Source of the DNA: an uncultured Leifsonia sp.
GTDB taxonomy: Bacteria; Actinomycetota; Actinomycetes; Actinomycetales; Microbacteriaceae
Assembly: GCF_945957465.1 (NCBI RefSeq)
Contig: NZ_CAMFLC010000001.1
Location: forward strand, 124,001-188,000
Length of the DNA stretch: 64,000 nucleotides
Direction: 5' to 3'
A model generated the notes under the pieces. The model saw only the letters and a list, made by a program, of their open reading frames with translations, ran no database searches and was not told where the DNA came from. Both the position numbers and the translations under genes were made by a program. Numbering within the stretch: the first letter of the stretch is position 1; each line of letters opens with the position of its first letter. Below, piece after piece: positions 1-9,111 of the stretch.

Positions 1-1395
1 CAGCAGCACGTTCGCCCCGGAGACCACGATCATCGCCAGCGCCAGGCGCGTCTTCTCGCCGCCGGAGAGCACCCCGGCCGGCTTGTGCGCGTCATCGCCC
101 GTGAACAGGAACGATCCCAGCACCTTGCGGGCCTCGGTCTCGGTGAGCGACGGCGACGACGACACCATGTTCTGCAGCACGGAGCGCTCGACATCGATCG
201 TCTCGTGCTCCTGCGCGTAGTAGCCGATCCGGAGGCCGTGGCCCGGTTCGACCTCGCCGGTGTCGGGCTGGTCCACGCCCGCGAGCATCCGCAGCAGGGT
301 GGTCTTGCCCGCACCGTTGAGGCCGAGCACGACGACCTTGGAGCCGCGGTCGATCGCGAGATCGACGGCCGTGAAGATCTCGAGCGAGCCATAGCTCTTC
401 GACAGGTCGGAAGCCTGCAGGGGCGTCTTGCCGCACGGGGCGGGCGTCGGGAAGCGCAGCTTGGCGACCCGATCGACCTGGCGCACCTCGTCCAGGCCGG
501 CGAGCAGCTTCTCGGCGCGCGCCACCATCTGGTGCGCGGCCGCAGCCTTGGTCGCCTTGGCACCGAACTTGGCCGCCTGCAGCTGGAGGGCGCTCGCCTT
601 CTTCTCGGCGTTGGCGCGTTCCTTCTTGCGACGTTCCTCGTCGGCCGCGCGCTGGCGCTGGTAGTTCTTCCAGCCCATGTTGTAGATGTCGATCACCTGG
701 CGGTTGGCGTCGAGATAGAAGACCCGGTTGACCGTCTCGCCCACCAGTTCCACATCGTGCGAGATGACGATGAAGCCACCGGAGTAGCTCTTGAGGAAGT
801 CGCGCAGCCAGACGATCGAATCGGCGTCGAGGTGGTTCGTCGGCTCGTCGAGGATCATGGTGCGGGCATCCGAGAACAGGATGCGGGCCAGCTCGATCCG
901 GCGACGCTGGCCGCCGGAGAGGGTCTTGAGCGGCTGGTCGAGGATGCGGTCGGGCAGGTTCAGGTTGGACGCGATGGAGGCGGCCTCCGCCTCGGCGGCG
1001 TACCCGCCGAGGAGGTGGAAGCGCTCCTCCAGACGCCCGTAGGTCTTCATCGCCGCGGCGGACACGTCGGCGTCGTCGCTCGCCATGTCGTGCGTCGCCT
1101 TGTGCATGCCGAGGACGATCGTGCCGAGTCCGCGCGCATCCAGGATGCGCGTACGGGCCAAGTCGTCGAGGTTGCCCGAACGCGGGTCCTGCGGCAGGTA
1201 GCCCAGCTCGCCCGAGCGGTCGACCTTGCCGGCCGTCGGCAGCAGGTCGCCGGCGAGCACTTTCGTGAGGGTGGTCTTGCCGGCTCCGTTCCGGCCGACG
1301 AGCCCGATCTTGTCGCCGTCGGCGACGCGGAAGCTGACATCCTCCATCAGCAGTCGCGCTCCCACGCGGAGTTCGAGATCGTGCACGGCGAGCAC
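1..1395 (-). CDS. ABC-F family ATPase (3' end outside window)
   Basis: Soluble twin-ATPase protein of the ABC-F family, which acts on the ribosome (translation factor or antibiotic protection) rather than in transport. Two nucleotide-binding domains are visible and no membrane segments. The first has Walker A GRNGAGKTT and signature LSGGQRRRIELA followed by ILDEPTNHLD. A charged linker (about residues 235-290) follows, and the second domain has Walker A GLNGAGKTT and signature LSGGEKTRLALA. The GTG start at 1395 has AAAGGA just upstream. The C-terminus runs off the left edge. It follows the suf operon across a 106-nt gap with a strong hairpin. The position resembles Rv1473 of M. tuberculosis, from memory. 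The subfamily cannot be settled without alignment. Confidence 0.9.
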   Translation of the reverse strand, partial: MLAVHDLELRVGARLLMEDVSFRVADGDKIGLVGRNGAGKTTLTKVLAGDLLPTAGKVDRSGELGYLPQDPRSGNLDDLARTRILDARGLGTIVLGMHKATHDMASDDADVSAAAMKTYGRLEERFHLLGGYAAEAEAASIASNLNLPDRILDQPLKTLSGGQRRRIELARILFSDARTMILDEPTNHLDADSIVWLRDFLKSYSGGFIVISHDVELVGETVNRVFYLDANRQVIDIYNMGWKNYQRQRAADEERRKKERANAEKKASALQLQAAKFGAKATKAAAAHQMVARAEKLLAGLDEVRQVDRVAKLRFPTPAPCGKTPLQASDLSKSYGSLEIFTAVDLAIDRGSKVVVLGLNGAGKTTLLRMLAGVDQPDTGEVEPGHGLRIGYYAQEHETIDVERSVLQNMVSSSPSLTETEARKVLGSFLFTGDDAHKPAGVLSGGEKTRLALAMIVVSGANVLL

Positions 1396-1426
1396 AGCGG
1401 TGTTCCTTTACATTCGGTAGACAGCG

Positions 1427-1488
1427 ATCCGCTCCGGAGTTCTGCACGCGACGCGCCGAGGCGCGACGTACACAACTCCGGAACGGAT
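1427..1488 (-). terminator. long hairpin between sufT-like gene and ABC-F gene
   Basis: ATCCG and CCGGAGTT at 1427-1441 pair with AACTCCGG and CGGAT at 1474-1488, separated by a two-base internal loop. The 32-nt apex holds a smaller CGCGC/GCGCG hairpin. On the minus strand it begins 13 nt after the sufT-like stop. It could end the suf transcript or act as a leader structure for the ABC-F gene. There is no clear U-tract. Confidence 0.5.
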
Positions 1489-1501
1489 GGAGGCGGCCGG
1501 G

Positions 1502-1831
1502 CTAGATGGCGAAGCCGAGAGCGCGCATCATGTCGCGGCCATCGTCGGTGATCCGCTCAGGACCCCACGGCGGCATCCACACCCAGTTGATGCGGAAGGC
1601 TTCGACGATGCCGTCGAGGCTCTCGGCGGTCTGCTCTTCGAGCACGTCCGTGAGGGGGCAGCCGGCGCTTGTGAGGGTCATCGAGATGATGAGGGCGTTG
1701 TTCTCCTCATCCCAGGCCAGGTCGTAGATGAGGCCCAGGTCGACGACATTGATCCCGAGCTCCGGGTCCATGACGTTCTTCAGCGCCTCTTCGACCTCGT
1801 CGAAAAGCGCCGGGCTCAGCGTGGCGGGCAT
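1502..1831 (-). CDS. sufT: SufT-like metal-sulfur cluster assembly factor (MIP18/DUF59)
   Basis: A 109-residue single-domain protein of the MIP18/DUF59 family, which helps mature Fe-S proteins. Typical features are the N-terminal VMDPELGINVVDLGLIYDL block (about residues 20-38) and the conserved Cys in TLTSAGCPLTD (about residues 52-62). The C-terminal segment WMPPWGPERITDDGR is also usual for actinobacterial SufT-like proteins. ATG start with GGAGGT about 8 nt upstream. It lies 23 nt after sufC and is the last clear gene of the suf operon. The symbol is by family; the actinobacterial versions are often left unnamed. Confidence 0.88.
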   Translation of the reverse strand: MPATLSPALFDEVEEALKNVMDPELGINVVDLGLIYDLAWDEENNALIISMTLTSAGCPLTDVLEEQTAESLDGIVEAFRINWVWMPPWGPERITDDGRDMMRALGFAI

Positions 1832-1854
1832 GTGGGAATTCTACCTCCGGAGCC

Positions 1855-2649
<795 letters not shown>

Positions 2650-2653
2650 GTGC

Positions 2654-2983
2654 TTACTGAATCTCTTTCGTGACGGTGGGGTCGATGTAGACGTCTCCGT
2701 CGATGACCTCGACCTGGAAGACGGGGACCGGCTCGTAGGCCGGGAGGTTGAGCGGCTTGCCGGTGATGAGGGAGAACTGGGAGCCGTGCGCCCAGCATTC
2801 GAGCGTCTCCCCCTCGACGAAGCCTTCGGACAGCGAGATCTCGCCGTGCGTGCAGGTGTCGCCGATGGCGTGGATGTCGCCGGCCGAGTCCTTCACGACG
2901 GCGATCGGGATGCCGTCGACGACCACGCGGATCGCCTGGTTCTCGACCAGTTCGACCGCCGTGGCGACGCGGGTGCCGGCCAT
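2654..2983 (-). CDS. Rieske-type [2Fe-2S] ferredoxin in suf operon
   Basis: A 109-residue protein with the Rieske pattern C44-x-H46 and C63-x2-H66 (CTHGEIS and CWAHGSQF), predicted to bind one [2Fe-2S] cluster. It resembles the ferredoxin subunit of non-heme iron oxygenases (NirD/BphF type). Its ATG shares one base with the sufD stop (TGATG), so it is very likely translated with the Suf proteins. Its role there is unproven. It may carry electrons for cluster assembly, be a client of the machinery, or sense its output. Confidence 0.9.
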   Translation of the reverse strand: MAGTRVATAVELVENQAIRVVVDGIPIAVVKDSAGDIHAIGDTCTHGEISLSEGFVEGETLECWAHGSQFSLITGKPLNLPAYEPVPVFQVEVIDGDVYIDPTVTKEIQ

Positions 2984-4197
2984 CAGCTCGCCGCCGTGAC
3001 CGACACGGCGAGCTCCGACTCGATCGCCGCCTGCAGACGCTCCTGCAGAGCGGGCGAGCCGATCTGCTGCACGATCTCGAACAGGAAGCCGCGCACGACG
3101 AGGCGGCGCGCCTCCTCCTCGGGGATGCCGCGCGACTGCAGGTAGAAGAGCTGCTCGTCGTCGAAGCGCCCGGTCGCGCTCGCGTGGCCGGCGCCGACGA
3201 TGTCGCCGGTCTCGATCTCGAGGTTCGGCACCGAGTCGGCTCGGGCGCCGTCGGTCAGCACGAGGTTGCGGTTCTGCTCGTAGGTGTCGGTGCCGACGGC
3301 CTTCGGGCCGATGAGCACGTCGCCGATCCACACCGTGCGCGCGCCCTCGCCCTGCAGCGCGCCCTTGTACGTGACGCGGCTGCGGGTCTCGGGGCCGTCG
3401 TGGTGCACGTACACCTGCTGCTCGAGGTGCTGCGTGGCATCGGCGAAGTAGGCGCCGAGCAGCTCGGCGTCGGCGCGGGCGCCGGTCAGGTGCGCCGACG
3501 GGTTCAGCCGGACGACGCCGCCACCCAGCGTGACGGCGACGTGCTTGAGGCGGGCGCCTTCGGCCAGCTCGGCGAAGTGGGCGGAGACGTGGAGGGCGTC
3601 GTCGTCCCACTCCTGCACCGACACGACCGTGAGGTCGGCGCCGGCGCCGAGCAGGAACTCGACGTTCTCGGTGAGGTGAGCCGCACCGCTGTTCTGGAGG
3701 ATGAGCGTCGCGTGGGCGCCAGCGGCGACCTCCACGACCGTGTGCGCCGCGCGCGCGCCATTGCCGAGCGCCGCGCGGGTCAGCGTGGCCTCCTTGACGT
3801 CGTCGCCCGTGATGGAAACGAGCAGCGCCTGCTCGAAGTTCGTCCAGGCGTTGGCGGACGCGCGGTCCTCCGGGATGCCGGCGGCGCCGATGCGGGCGTC
3901 GTCACGGCCGATCCAGGAGGCGGTCACGCCCGGGGCGGCGGTCAGGTCGAAGACGTACGGGGCGCCGTCGAGCTCGCCCGAGATCAGCTCGGCGAGCCGG
4001 GCGACCGGCGTGTGCTTCCACATCACCTCGCGGCCGGTGACGTCGGGGAAGTCGGCGACGTCGGTGGAGGTGAACCGCTCGGAGCGGGTCTGGACGGGCA
4101 CGGGCGCGCGCATGTGCGTGGGAGCCGGCGCGGCCTCGGCGTTCTGCGGGTTCTGCTGCAGGGTGGCAGAGGGCGTCGGGGTACTGGGGGTCGTCAT
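2983..4197 (-). CDS. sufD: SufD, Fe-S cluster scaffold subunit
   Basis: A 404-residue SufBD-family protein that pairs with SufB and SufC to build Fe-S clusters. The long N-terminal extension is poorly conserved (Pro/Ala-rich, about residues 1-35). The right-handed beta-helix core includes RSRVTYKGALQGEGARTVWIG and the C-terminal block HASATGRFDDEQLFYLQSRG, a hallmark of SufB/SufD. The ATG lies one base past the sufB stop. An internal Met near residue 29 is an alternative start that would drop the extension. Confidence 0.95.
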   Translation of the reverse strand: MTTPSTPTPSATLQQNPQNAEAAPAPTHMRAPVPVQTRSERFTSTDVADFPDVTGREVMWKHTPVARLAELISGELDGAPYVFDLTAAPGVTASWIGRDDARIGAAGIPEDRASANAWTNFEQALLVSITGDDVKEATLTRAALGNGARAAHTVVEVAAGAHATLILQNSGAAHLTENVEFLLGAGADLTVVSVQEWDDDALHVSAHFAELAEGARLKHVAVTLGGGVVRLNPSAHLTGARADAELLGAYFADATQHLEQQVYVHHDGPETRSRVTYKGALQGEGARTVWIGDVLIGPKAVGTDTYEQNRNLVLTDGARADSVPNLEIETGDIVGAGHASATGRFDDEQLFYLQSRGIPEEEARRLVVRGFLFEIVQQIGSPALQERLQAAIESELAVSVTAAS

Positions 4198-4198
4198 A

Positions 4199-5617
4199 TC
4201 AGCCGACAGAGCCTTCCATGCCCATCTCGATGAGCTTGTTGAGTTCGAGTGCGTATTCCATCGGGAGCTCGCGGGCGATCGGTTCGATGAAGCCGCGGAC
4301 GATCATCGCCATGGCCTCGTCCTCCGGGAGTCCCCGGGACATCAGGTAGAACAGCTGCTCCTCGCTCACGCGCGACACCGTCGCCTCGTGCCCGAGCTGC
4401 ACGTCGTCGACGCGGATGTCGATCGCCGGGTAGGTGTCGGAGCGCGAGATGGTGTCGACCAGCAGCGCGTCGCAGCGCACGGTGTTGGCGGCGTGGTGCG
4501 CATTCGCGTCCACCCGCACCTCGCCGCGGTAGCCTGCCCGGCCCCCGCCGCGTGCGATCGACTTCGAGACGATCGACGACTGCGTGTACGGCGCCATGTG
4601 GATCATCTTGGCGCCGGCGTCCTGGTGCTGGCCCGGGCCCGCGAAGGCCACGGAGAGCGTCTCGCCCTTGGCGTGCTCGCCCATGAGGTAGATCGACGGG
4701 TACTTCATCGTCACCTTGGAGCCGATGTTGCCGTCGATCCACTCCATCGTCGCGCCCTCGGCGGCCGTGGCGCGCTTGGTCACGAGGTTGTAGACGTTGT
4801 TCGACCAGTTCTGGATGGTCGTGTAGCGCACGCGGGCGTTCTTCTTGACGATGATCTCGACCACCGCGGAGTGCAGCGAGTCGGACTTGTAGATCGGAGC
4901 GGTGCAGCCCTCGATGTAGTGCACGTAGCTGCCCTCGTCGGCGATGATGAGCGTGCGCTCGAACTGGCCCATGTTCTCGGTGTTGATCCGGAAGTAGGCC
5001 TGCAGCGGGATCTCGACGTGGACGCCCTTGGGCACGTACACGAACGAGCCGCCGGACCACACGGCGGTGTTCAGCGCCGCGAACTTGTTGTCGCCGGCGG
5101 GGATGACCGTGCCGAAGTACTCCTCGAAGAACTCGGGGTGCTCGCGCAGCGCCGTGTCGGTGTCGAGGAAGATCACGCCCTGCTGCTCGAGGTCTTCACG
5201 GATCTGGTGGTAAACGACCTCGGACTCGTACTGGGCGGCGACGCCGGCGACCAGGCGCTGGCGCTCGGCCTCCGGGATGCCGAGCTTCTCGTAGGTGTTG
5301 CGGATGTCCTCCGGCAGGTCCTCCCAGCTCTGGGCCTGCTTCTCGGTGGAACGGACGAAGTACTTGATGTTGTCGAAGTCGATCTCGGAGAGGTCGGCGC
5401 CCCAGGTCGGCATCGGCTTGCGCTCGAAGAGCTGGAGGGCTTTGAGCCGACGCTGCAGCATCCACTCTGGCTCGTTCTTGAGTGCGGAGATGTCTTTCAC
5501 CACCTCGGGAGAGAGCCCGCGACGCGCGGAGGAACCCGCTGCGTCGGAGTCCGCCCAGCCGAACTCGTACTGCCCGAGGCTCGCGAGTTCCGGCCGGTCG
5601 ATCAGGATGTCTGACAT
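4199..5617 (-). CDS. sufB: SufB, Fe-S cluster scaffold subunit
   Basis: A 472-residue SufB. Expected core segments are present, including [31 protein letters not shown] with its cluster-associated Cys, and the C-terminal block [20 protein letters not shown]. The start at 5617 ([11 protein letters not shown]) is preferred over an in-frame upstream Met because GAGGT lies five bases before it. It is the first gene of the operon and is divergent from ctaA. No sufR-type repressor gene adjoins it here, unlike in mycobacteria, and no sufS or sufU gene follows in the operon. Confidence 0.96.
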   Translation of the reverse strand: MSDILIDRPELASLGQYEFGWADSDAAGSSARRGLSPEVVKDISALKNEPEWMLQRRLKALQLFERKPMPTWGADLSEIDFDNIKYFVRSTEKQAQSWEDLPEDIRNTYEKLGIPEAERQRLVAGVAAQYESEVVYHQIREDLEQQGVIFLDTDTALREHPEFFEEYFGTVIPAGDNKFAALNTAVWSGGSFVYVPKGVHVEIPLQAYFRINTENMGQFERTLIIADEGSYVHYIEGCTAPIYKSDSLHSAVVEIIVKKNARVRYTTIQNWSNNVYNLVTKRATAAEGATMEWIDGNIGSKVTMKYPSIYLMGEHAKGETLSVAFAGPGQHQDAGAKMIHMAPYTQSSIVSKSIARGGGRAGYRGEVRVDANAHHAANTVRCDALLVDTISRSDTYPAIDIRVDDVQLGHEATVSRVSEEQLFYLMSRGLPEDEAMAMIVRGFIEPIARELPMEYALELNKLIEMGMEGSVG

Positions 5618-5925
5618 ATCTACCTCGTTTCCTACCACCCTCAACCGGATATCATTCCGGCTCATTCCGCTCTCGGCGTGCGTCTGCCTACGCTTCGAGC
5701 GTCCTGATTGTGCGGGTGGCTTTGCTGCGAATGGTCACAGTGCGTACCTAGACTGGTCGAGGACGCGGGCGGCAGTGCCCCGGCCGCCGGCGAGGAAACG
5801 CCTGCGGACACGCGCACGGTGGCGCGTTTCTCGAACCCACCAATTCTACAGGTGCGGCGCGGTATTAGTAGAGGCGCGCCTGCACGTTGGCCGAGTATCG
5901 AACGAATCCGAGGAATCCAGGAACT
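5618..5925. promoter_or_regulatory. divergent sufB/ctaA intergenic region
   Basis: This 308-nt region must hold the divergent promoters of the suf operon and ctaA. A TAGACT hexamer on the plus strand (5749-5754) and TAGGTA on the minus strand (5745-5750) overlap as possible -10 elements, but neither has a convincing -35 at 16-18 nt. A small inverted repeat, CCGGA-6 nt-TCCGG, lies near 5646-5661 in the sufB leader and could be an operator. No coding sequence is apparent. Confidence 0.4.
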
Positions 5926-6867
5926 ATGAAGCGCATCATCGCGTGGCTGCCCGACCGTGTGGATGGGCGGCTGAAAGTCATCGCCTGGGTGTATCTGGTG
6001 GGCCAGATCGTGCTGGTCGGCACGGGGGGCCTCGTCCGGCTGACCTCCTCGGGGCTCGGCTGCCCGACCTGGCCGAAGTGCACGGCCGACTCGCTGGTGA
6101 ACACGCCCGAGATGGGCATCCACGGCTTCATCGAGTTCGGCAACCGCGTGCTCAGCGCCGGTCTGGGCGTCGTGGCGATCATCGCGTTCGTCGCGATCCT
6201 GCGACTGCGCAAGGAGCGCACGGACCTGTTCTGGCTGACACTGCTGGCAGGGCTGATGATCCCGGCCCAGGCCGTTGTCGGCGGCATCTCCGTATGGAGC
6301 CACCTGAACCCGTACGTGGTGGGCCTGCACTTCATCGTCTCGATCGCGCTGGTCGCGCTCTGCACCGCCTTCGTCGTCCGCGTGTACGCGGTGCCCGGGC
6401 CGCGCGTCCGCGCTGTGCCGGGCTGGTACGCGGGTGTCGCCCACCTGACGAGCTTCTTCGTGGCGCTGACCATCGTCTTCGGCATCCTCACAACGGGCTC
6501 CGGCCCGCACGCGGGCGACGCCAACGCGCCGCGCAACGGCCTGAACCCGGAGATCCTGGAGCACGTCCACGCGATCCCGGCCTACGTGACCTTCGCCCTC
6601 ACCCTCGTGCTCGTGGTCGGCGCCTGGCGCATCCGGACGACGCCGCTGCACCGGTTCACGCTGCTCCTGCTCGCGGTCGAGCTCGTTCAGATAGCCGTCG
6701 GCCTGATCCAGTCGAACACCGGGCTGCCCGGGGTCCTCGTCGGCATCCACATGACCCTGGCCGCGACTCTGGCCGCCACGATGACCGCCGTCGTGCTGTC
6801 GCTGAAGGCTTCTGCGCCGCACGACGAGGTCGCCGCCGGCTCAGCCGCCGAGTCGGTCGCGGCTTAG
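5926..6867 (+). CDS. ctaA: CtaA, heme A synthase
   Basis: A 313-residue multi-pass membrane protein that oxidises heme O to heme A for aa3-type cytochrome oxidase. The first loop has GGLVRLTSSGLGCPTWPKC, typical of the family. Candidate heme-ligand His residues sit in IHGFIEFGNR, GLHFIVS, EHVHAIPAYV and IHMTLAAT, spread over about eight hydrophobic helices. The start at 5926 (MKRIIAWLPDR) fits an upstream AGGA; an earlier in-frame ATG at 5887 would add a non-hydrophobic stub. The 3' end overlaps the convergent GNAT gene by 27 nt. Confidence 0.94.
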   Translation: MKRIIAWLPDRVDGRLKVIAWVYLVGQIVLVGTGGLVRLTSSGLGCPTWPKCTADSLVNTPEMGIHGFIEFGNRVLSAGLGVVAIIAFVAILRLRKERTDLFWLTLLAGLMIPAQAVVGGISVWSHLNPYVVGLHFIVSIALVALCTAFVVRVYAVPGPRVRAVPGWYAGVAHLTSFFVALTIVFGILTTGSGPHAGDANAPRNGLNPEILEHVHAIPAYVTFALTLVLVVGAWRIRTTPLHRFTLLLLAVELVQIAVGLIQSNTGLPGVLVGIHMTLAATLAATMTAVVLSLKASAPHDEVAAGSAAESVAA

Positions 6868-7383
6868 CACACCCGTCAGCGCTTCGCGCTGCTCGTCGCG
6901 GAAGTCGACCGTGTGCGGCTCGACTCCCGCGAAGTCGAACCCCACCGATTCGGCGAGATGTCGGCTCACCTCGTTGCCCGGGAGGTACTCCCAGTGCAAC
7001 CGCTCGAAGCCGAGCCCCTCCGGGTCGAGCGCGTGCGCGCAGACCGCGGTGAGCGCCTCGGTCATCACTCCCCTGCGCCGAGCGGCGGGCGTGAGCCAGC
7101 AGCCGACCGAAGCGGACCCGGGTGCCTCGTCGCGCCGGACCTCGACCACGCCGACGAGCGGGCGCGTCTCGCCTTCCCGGACCGCCCACACGGTGAAGCG
7201 GCCGCTGGCCAGCCCGTGCGGGCTGTAGGAGCGCACGAAGAACTCCGCGTTCTGTCGCGTGTACGGCTCGGGGAGCGGTATCCAGCGCAGAACGTCGGGG
7301 TCGCTGCAGGCTTGGAAGACGGCCGGGATGTCGCTTTCGCGCGGCGAGTCGAGGACCAGCCGCGCCGTCCTCAGCGCCTGCAC
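6841..7383 (-). CDS. GNAT family N-acetyltransferase (RimJ-like)
   Basis: A 180-residue acetyltransferase of the GNAT superfamily. The N-terminal LRTARLVLDSPRESD and the acetyl-CoA-binding segment around TPAARRRGVMTEAL (about residues 96-109) match the RimJ/RimL-like group, followed by the NEVSRHLAESVGF block usual for these enzymes. The substrate is unknown and could be a protein N-terminus, an amine or a drug. GTG start. It lies two bases downstream of ctaB in the same direction, so the two are probably co-transcribed. It converges on ctaA with a 27-nt overlap. Confidence 0.85.
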   Translation of the reverse strand: MQALRTARLVLDSPRESDIPAVFQACSDPDVLRWIPLPEPYTRQNAEFFVRSYSPHGLASGRFTVWAVREGETRPLVGVVEVRRDEAPGSASVGCWLTPAARRRGVMTEALTAVCAHALDPEGLGFERLHWEYLPGNEVSRHLAESVGFDFAGVEPHTVDFRDEQREALTGVLSRDRLGG

Positions 7384-7385
7384 GC

Positions 7386-8309
7386 TCAGAACGGTAGCAG
7401 CGGATCGATCGCGACGGCCAGGAAGATCAGGGTGAGGTAGGCGATCGAGCCGTGGAAAACGCGCATCGGCGAGACGCGCTCATGGCGGATCGCCAGGTTG
7501 TAGAGCCGGTGCGATTCGTAGAGGAACCAGCCGCCCGCGCCCAGCGCGACCACCGAGTAGACCATCCCCATGTGCCCCACGGGGATGAGCAGCAGCGAAC
7601 AGGCCACCATGGCCCACGCGTAGAGGACGACCTGCAGGCCGACGACTGTGCGACCACGCACCACGGCGAGCATCGGCACGCCGGCCTCCTTGTAGTCTTC
7701 GCGGTACTTCATCGACAACGGCCAGTAGTGCGGCGGAGTCCAGAGGAAGATGATCCCGAAGAGGATGACGGGCGGCCAGGCGAGCGAGCCGGTGACGGCC
7801 GCCCAGCCGATCAGCACGGGCATGCAGCCGGCGACGCCGCCCCAGACGATGTTCTGGGCGGTGCGACGCTTGAGGATCAGCGTGTAGAAGACGACGTACA
7901 GCAGGATGGCGCCCACGGACAAGGCCGCCGCCAGCCAATTGGTGAAGAAGCCGAGCACGAGAACGGACGCGGCGCCGAGGGCCCACGCGAACACCAGTGC
8001 CTCGCGGTCGCTCAGCTCGCCGGTCACCAGCGGGCGGTTCTTGGTGCGCCGCATGACCCGGTCGATGTCACGATCGATGTAGCAGTTGAACGCACCGGCG
8101 GAGCCGGCGGACATGTAGCCGCCCACGACCGTCGCCAACACCAGCCAGAGGTTGGGGATGCCGCCCGCGGCCAGGATCATCGTCGGGACGGTGGTCACCA
8201 GGAGCAGTTCGACGACCCGGGGCTTGGTGAGGGCGATGTACGCCTTGACCTTGCGCGCGACCCCGATACGGCTCGCCGGCTCGACACGGGTCTCTACAGC
8301 GACGTCCAT
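7386..8309 (-). CDS. ctaB: CtaB, protoheme IX farnesyltransferase (heme O synthase)
   Basis: A 307-residue membrane prenyltransferase (UbiA superfamily) that adds a farnesyl group to protoheme to give heme O, the substrate of CtaA. The first Asp-rich motif [20 protein letters not shown] and the second-loop segment [20 protein letters not shown] are both typical of CtaB/CyoE, within about nine hydrophobic segments. ATG start with GAGGAG eight bases upstream. In many actinobacteria ctaB lies next to, and divergent from, tkt. Here a three-gene cassette separates them. Confidence 0.96.
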   Translation of the reverse strand: MDVAVETRVEPASRIGVARKVKAYIALTKPRVVELLLVTTVPTMILAAGGIPNLWLVLATVVGGYMSAGSAGAFNCYIDRDIDRVMRRTKNRPLVTGELSDREALVFAWALGAASVLVLGFFTNWLAAALSVGAILLYVVFYTLILKRRTAQNIVWGGVAGCMPVLIGWAAVTGSLAWPPVILFGIIFLWTPPHYWPLSMKYREDYKEAGVPMLAVVRGRTVVGLQVVLYAWAMVACSLLLIPVGHMGMVYSVVALGAGGWFLYESHRLYNLAIRHERVSPMRVFHGSIAYLTLIFLAVAIDPLLPF

Positions 8310-8358
8310 TGCTCCTCGGGTGATGTCGACGGATGGGCCAGAACGGTCCCGTGCAAGT

Positions 8359-9111
8359 CTACGACACGTCTACAGGTCGTAGAGGTTCAGTGGGAGGGGG
8401 TGCGGCGGGGCCGGGCCAGAATCCCCAGAAGCGGTCGTCGGTGACGGCGTCGGCAGCCGGGGACGGCGACGGCTCGCTCGGCGTGGGCTGCAGAGACTTC
8501 CATCTGTCTTCGACGCGCTTTTCAGCCCAGGTGTCGATGGAGGGGTGGGTGGAGCACTCGGACGCGACAGTAATGGCCACGACACGGCTGGTTACGCCGA
8601 GTCCGTAGTACACCCCGTCGGACCGCGTGGCGCGGATCGAGATGTCCATCTCACCTGTGGGCGACTTCCAATCGACCGTCCGTAGAACCGTGAACCCTTC
8701 GCTCTCCCAGTACGCGGTCAGCTTGTCCGCGATCGGATGTGGGTCGTACTCGAACGCGACATGCGAAACAACGTTGTCGACCTGGTGAGCGGTCTTCGAC
8801 CCAACGGTCCCACACGGCGGCAGGCTCACTTCCTCCGCGGCCGGGTCCCAGGGTTTGTTGTCTTGAAGCCCGCCGAGGAACCATCCGTCGGTAACGCCGG
8901 TGGCGGCGATGGCGGCGTTGGTGAGGTCCGCCCACTGGTTCAGCAGTTCATCGATCGTCTTCTGCGGGGTGCCCGGGCTTTGCGGGGCAGGGTCACTCAG
9001 AGCGGGAAAAGACATACACCCTCCTAAAGCCGATATCGTCACGGCTGCGACGGCCGCCACAGCGCACATTCTCACTCTTCGACCCGCCACGACGCCCGAC
9101 CTCGCGTTCAT
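8359..9111 (-). CDS. putative lipoprotein, last gene of the WXG-like cassette
   Basis: A 250-residue protein of unknown family. The N-terminus has Arg residues, a hydrophobic stretch ([17 protein letters not shown]) and a lipobox LGGC with the lipidated Cys at about residue 32, so it should be anchored outside the membrane. The mature part has a soluble alpha/beta look and no enzyme motif I recognise. Its ATG overlaps the stop of the upstream hydrolase gene (ATGA), which ties its translation to that protein. It could be an immunity-like or accessory partner, but that is only inference from the operon. Confidence 0.75.
   Translation of the reverse strand: MNARSGVVAGRRVRMCAVAAVAAVTISALGGCMSFPALSDPAPQSPGTPQKTIDELLNQWADLTNAAIAATGVTDGWFLGGLQDNKPWDPAAEEVSLPPCGTVGSKTAHQVDNVVSHVAFEYDPHPIADKLTAYWESEGFTVLRTVDWKSPTGEMDISIRATRSDGVYYGLGVTSRVVAITVASECSTHPSIDTWAEKRVEDRWKSLQPTPSEPSPSPAADAVTDDRFWGFWPGPAAPPPTEPLRPVDVS

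Noticed and set aside
85..1551. A 488-codon open frame on the plus strand over the ABC-F gene
   Set aside because: Antisense to an ABC-F gene with both ATPase domains intact.
5662..6822. A 386-codon open frame on the minus strand over ctaA
   Set aside because: Antisense to ctaA; Asp/Arg/His-rich shadow with no domain.
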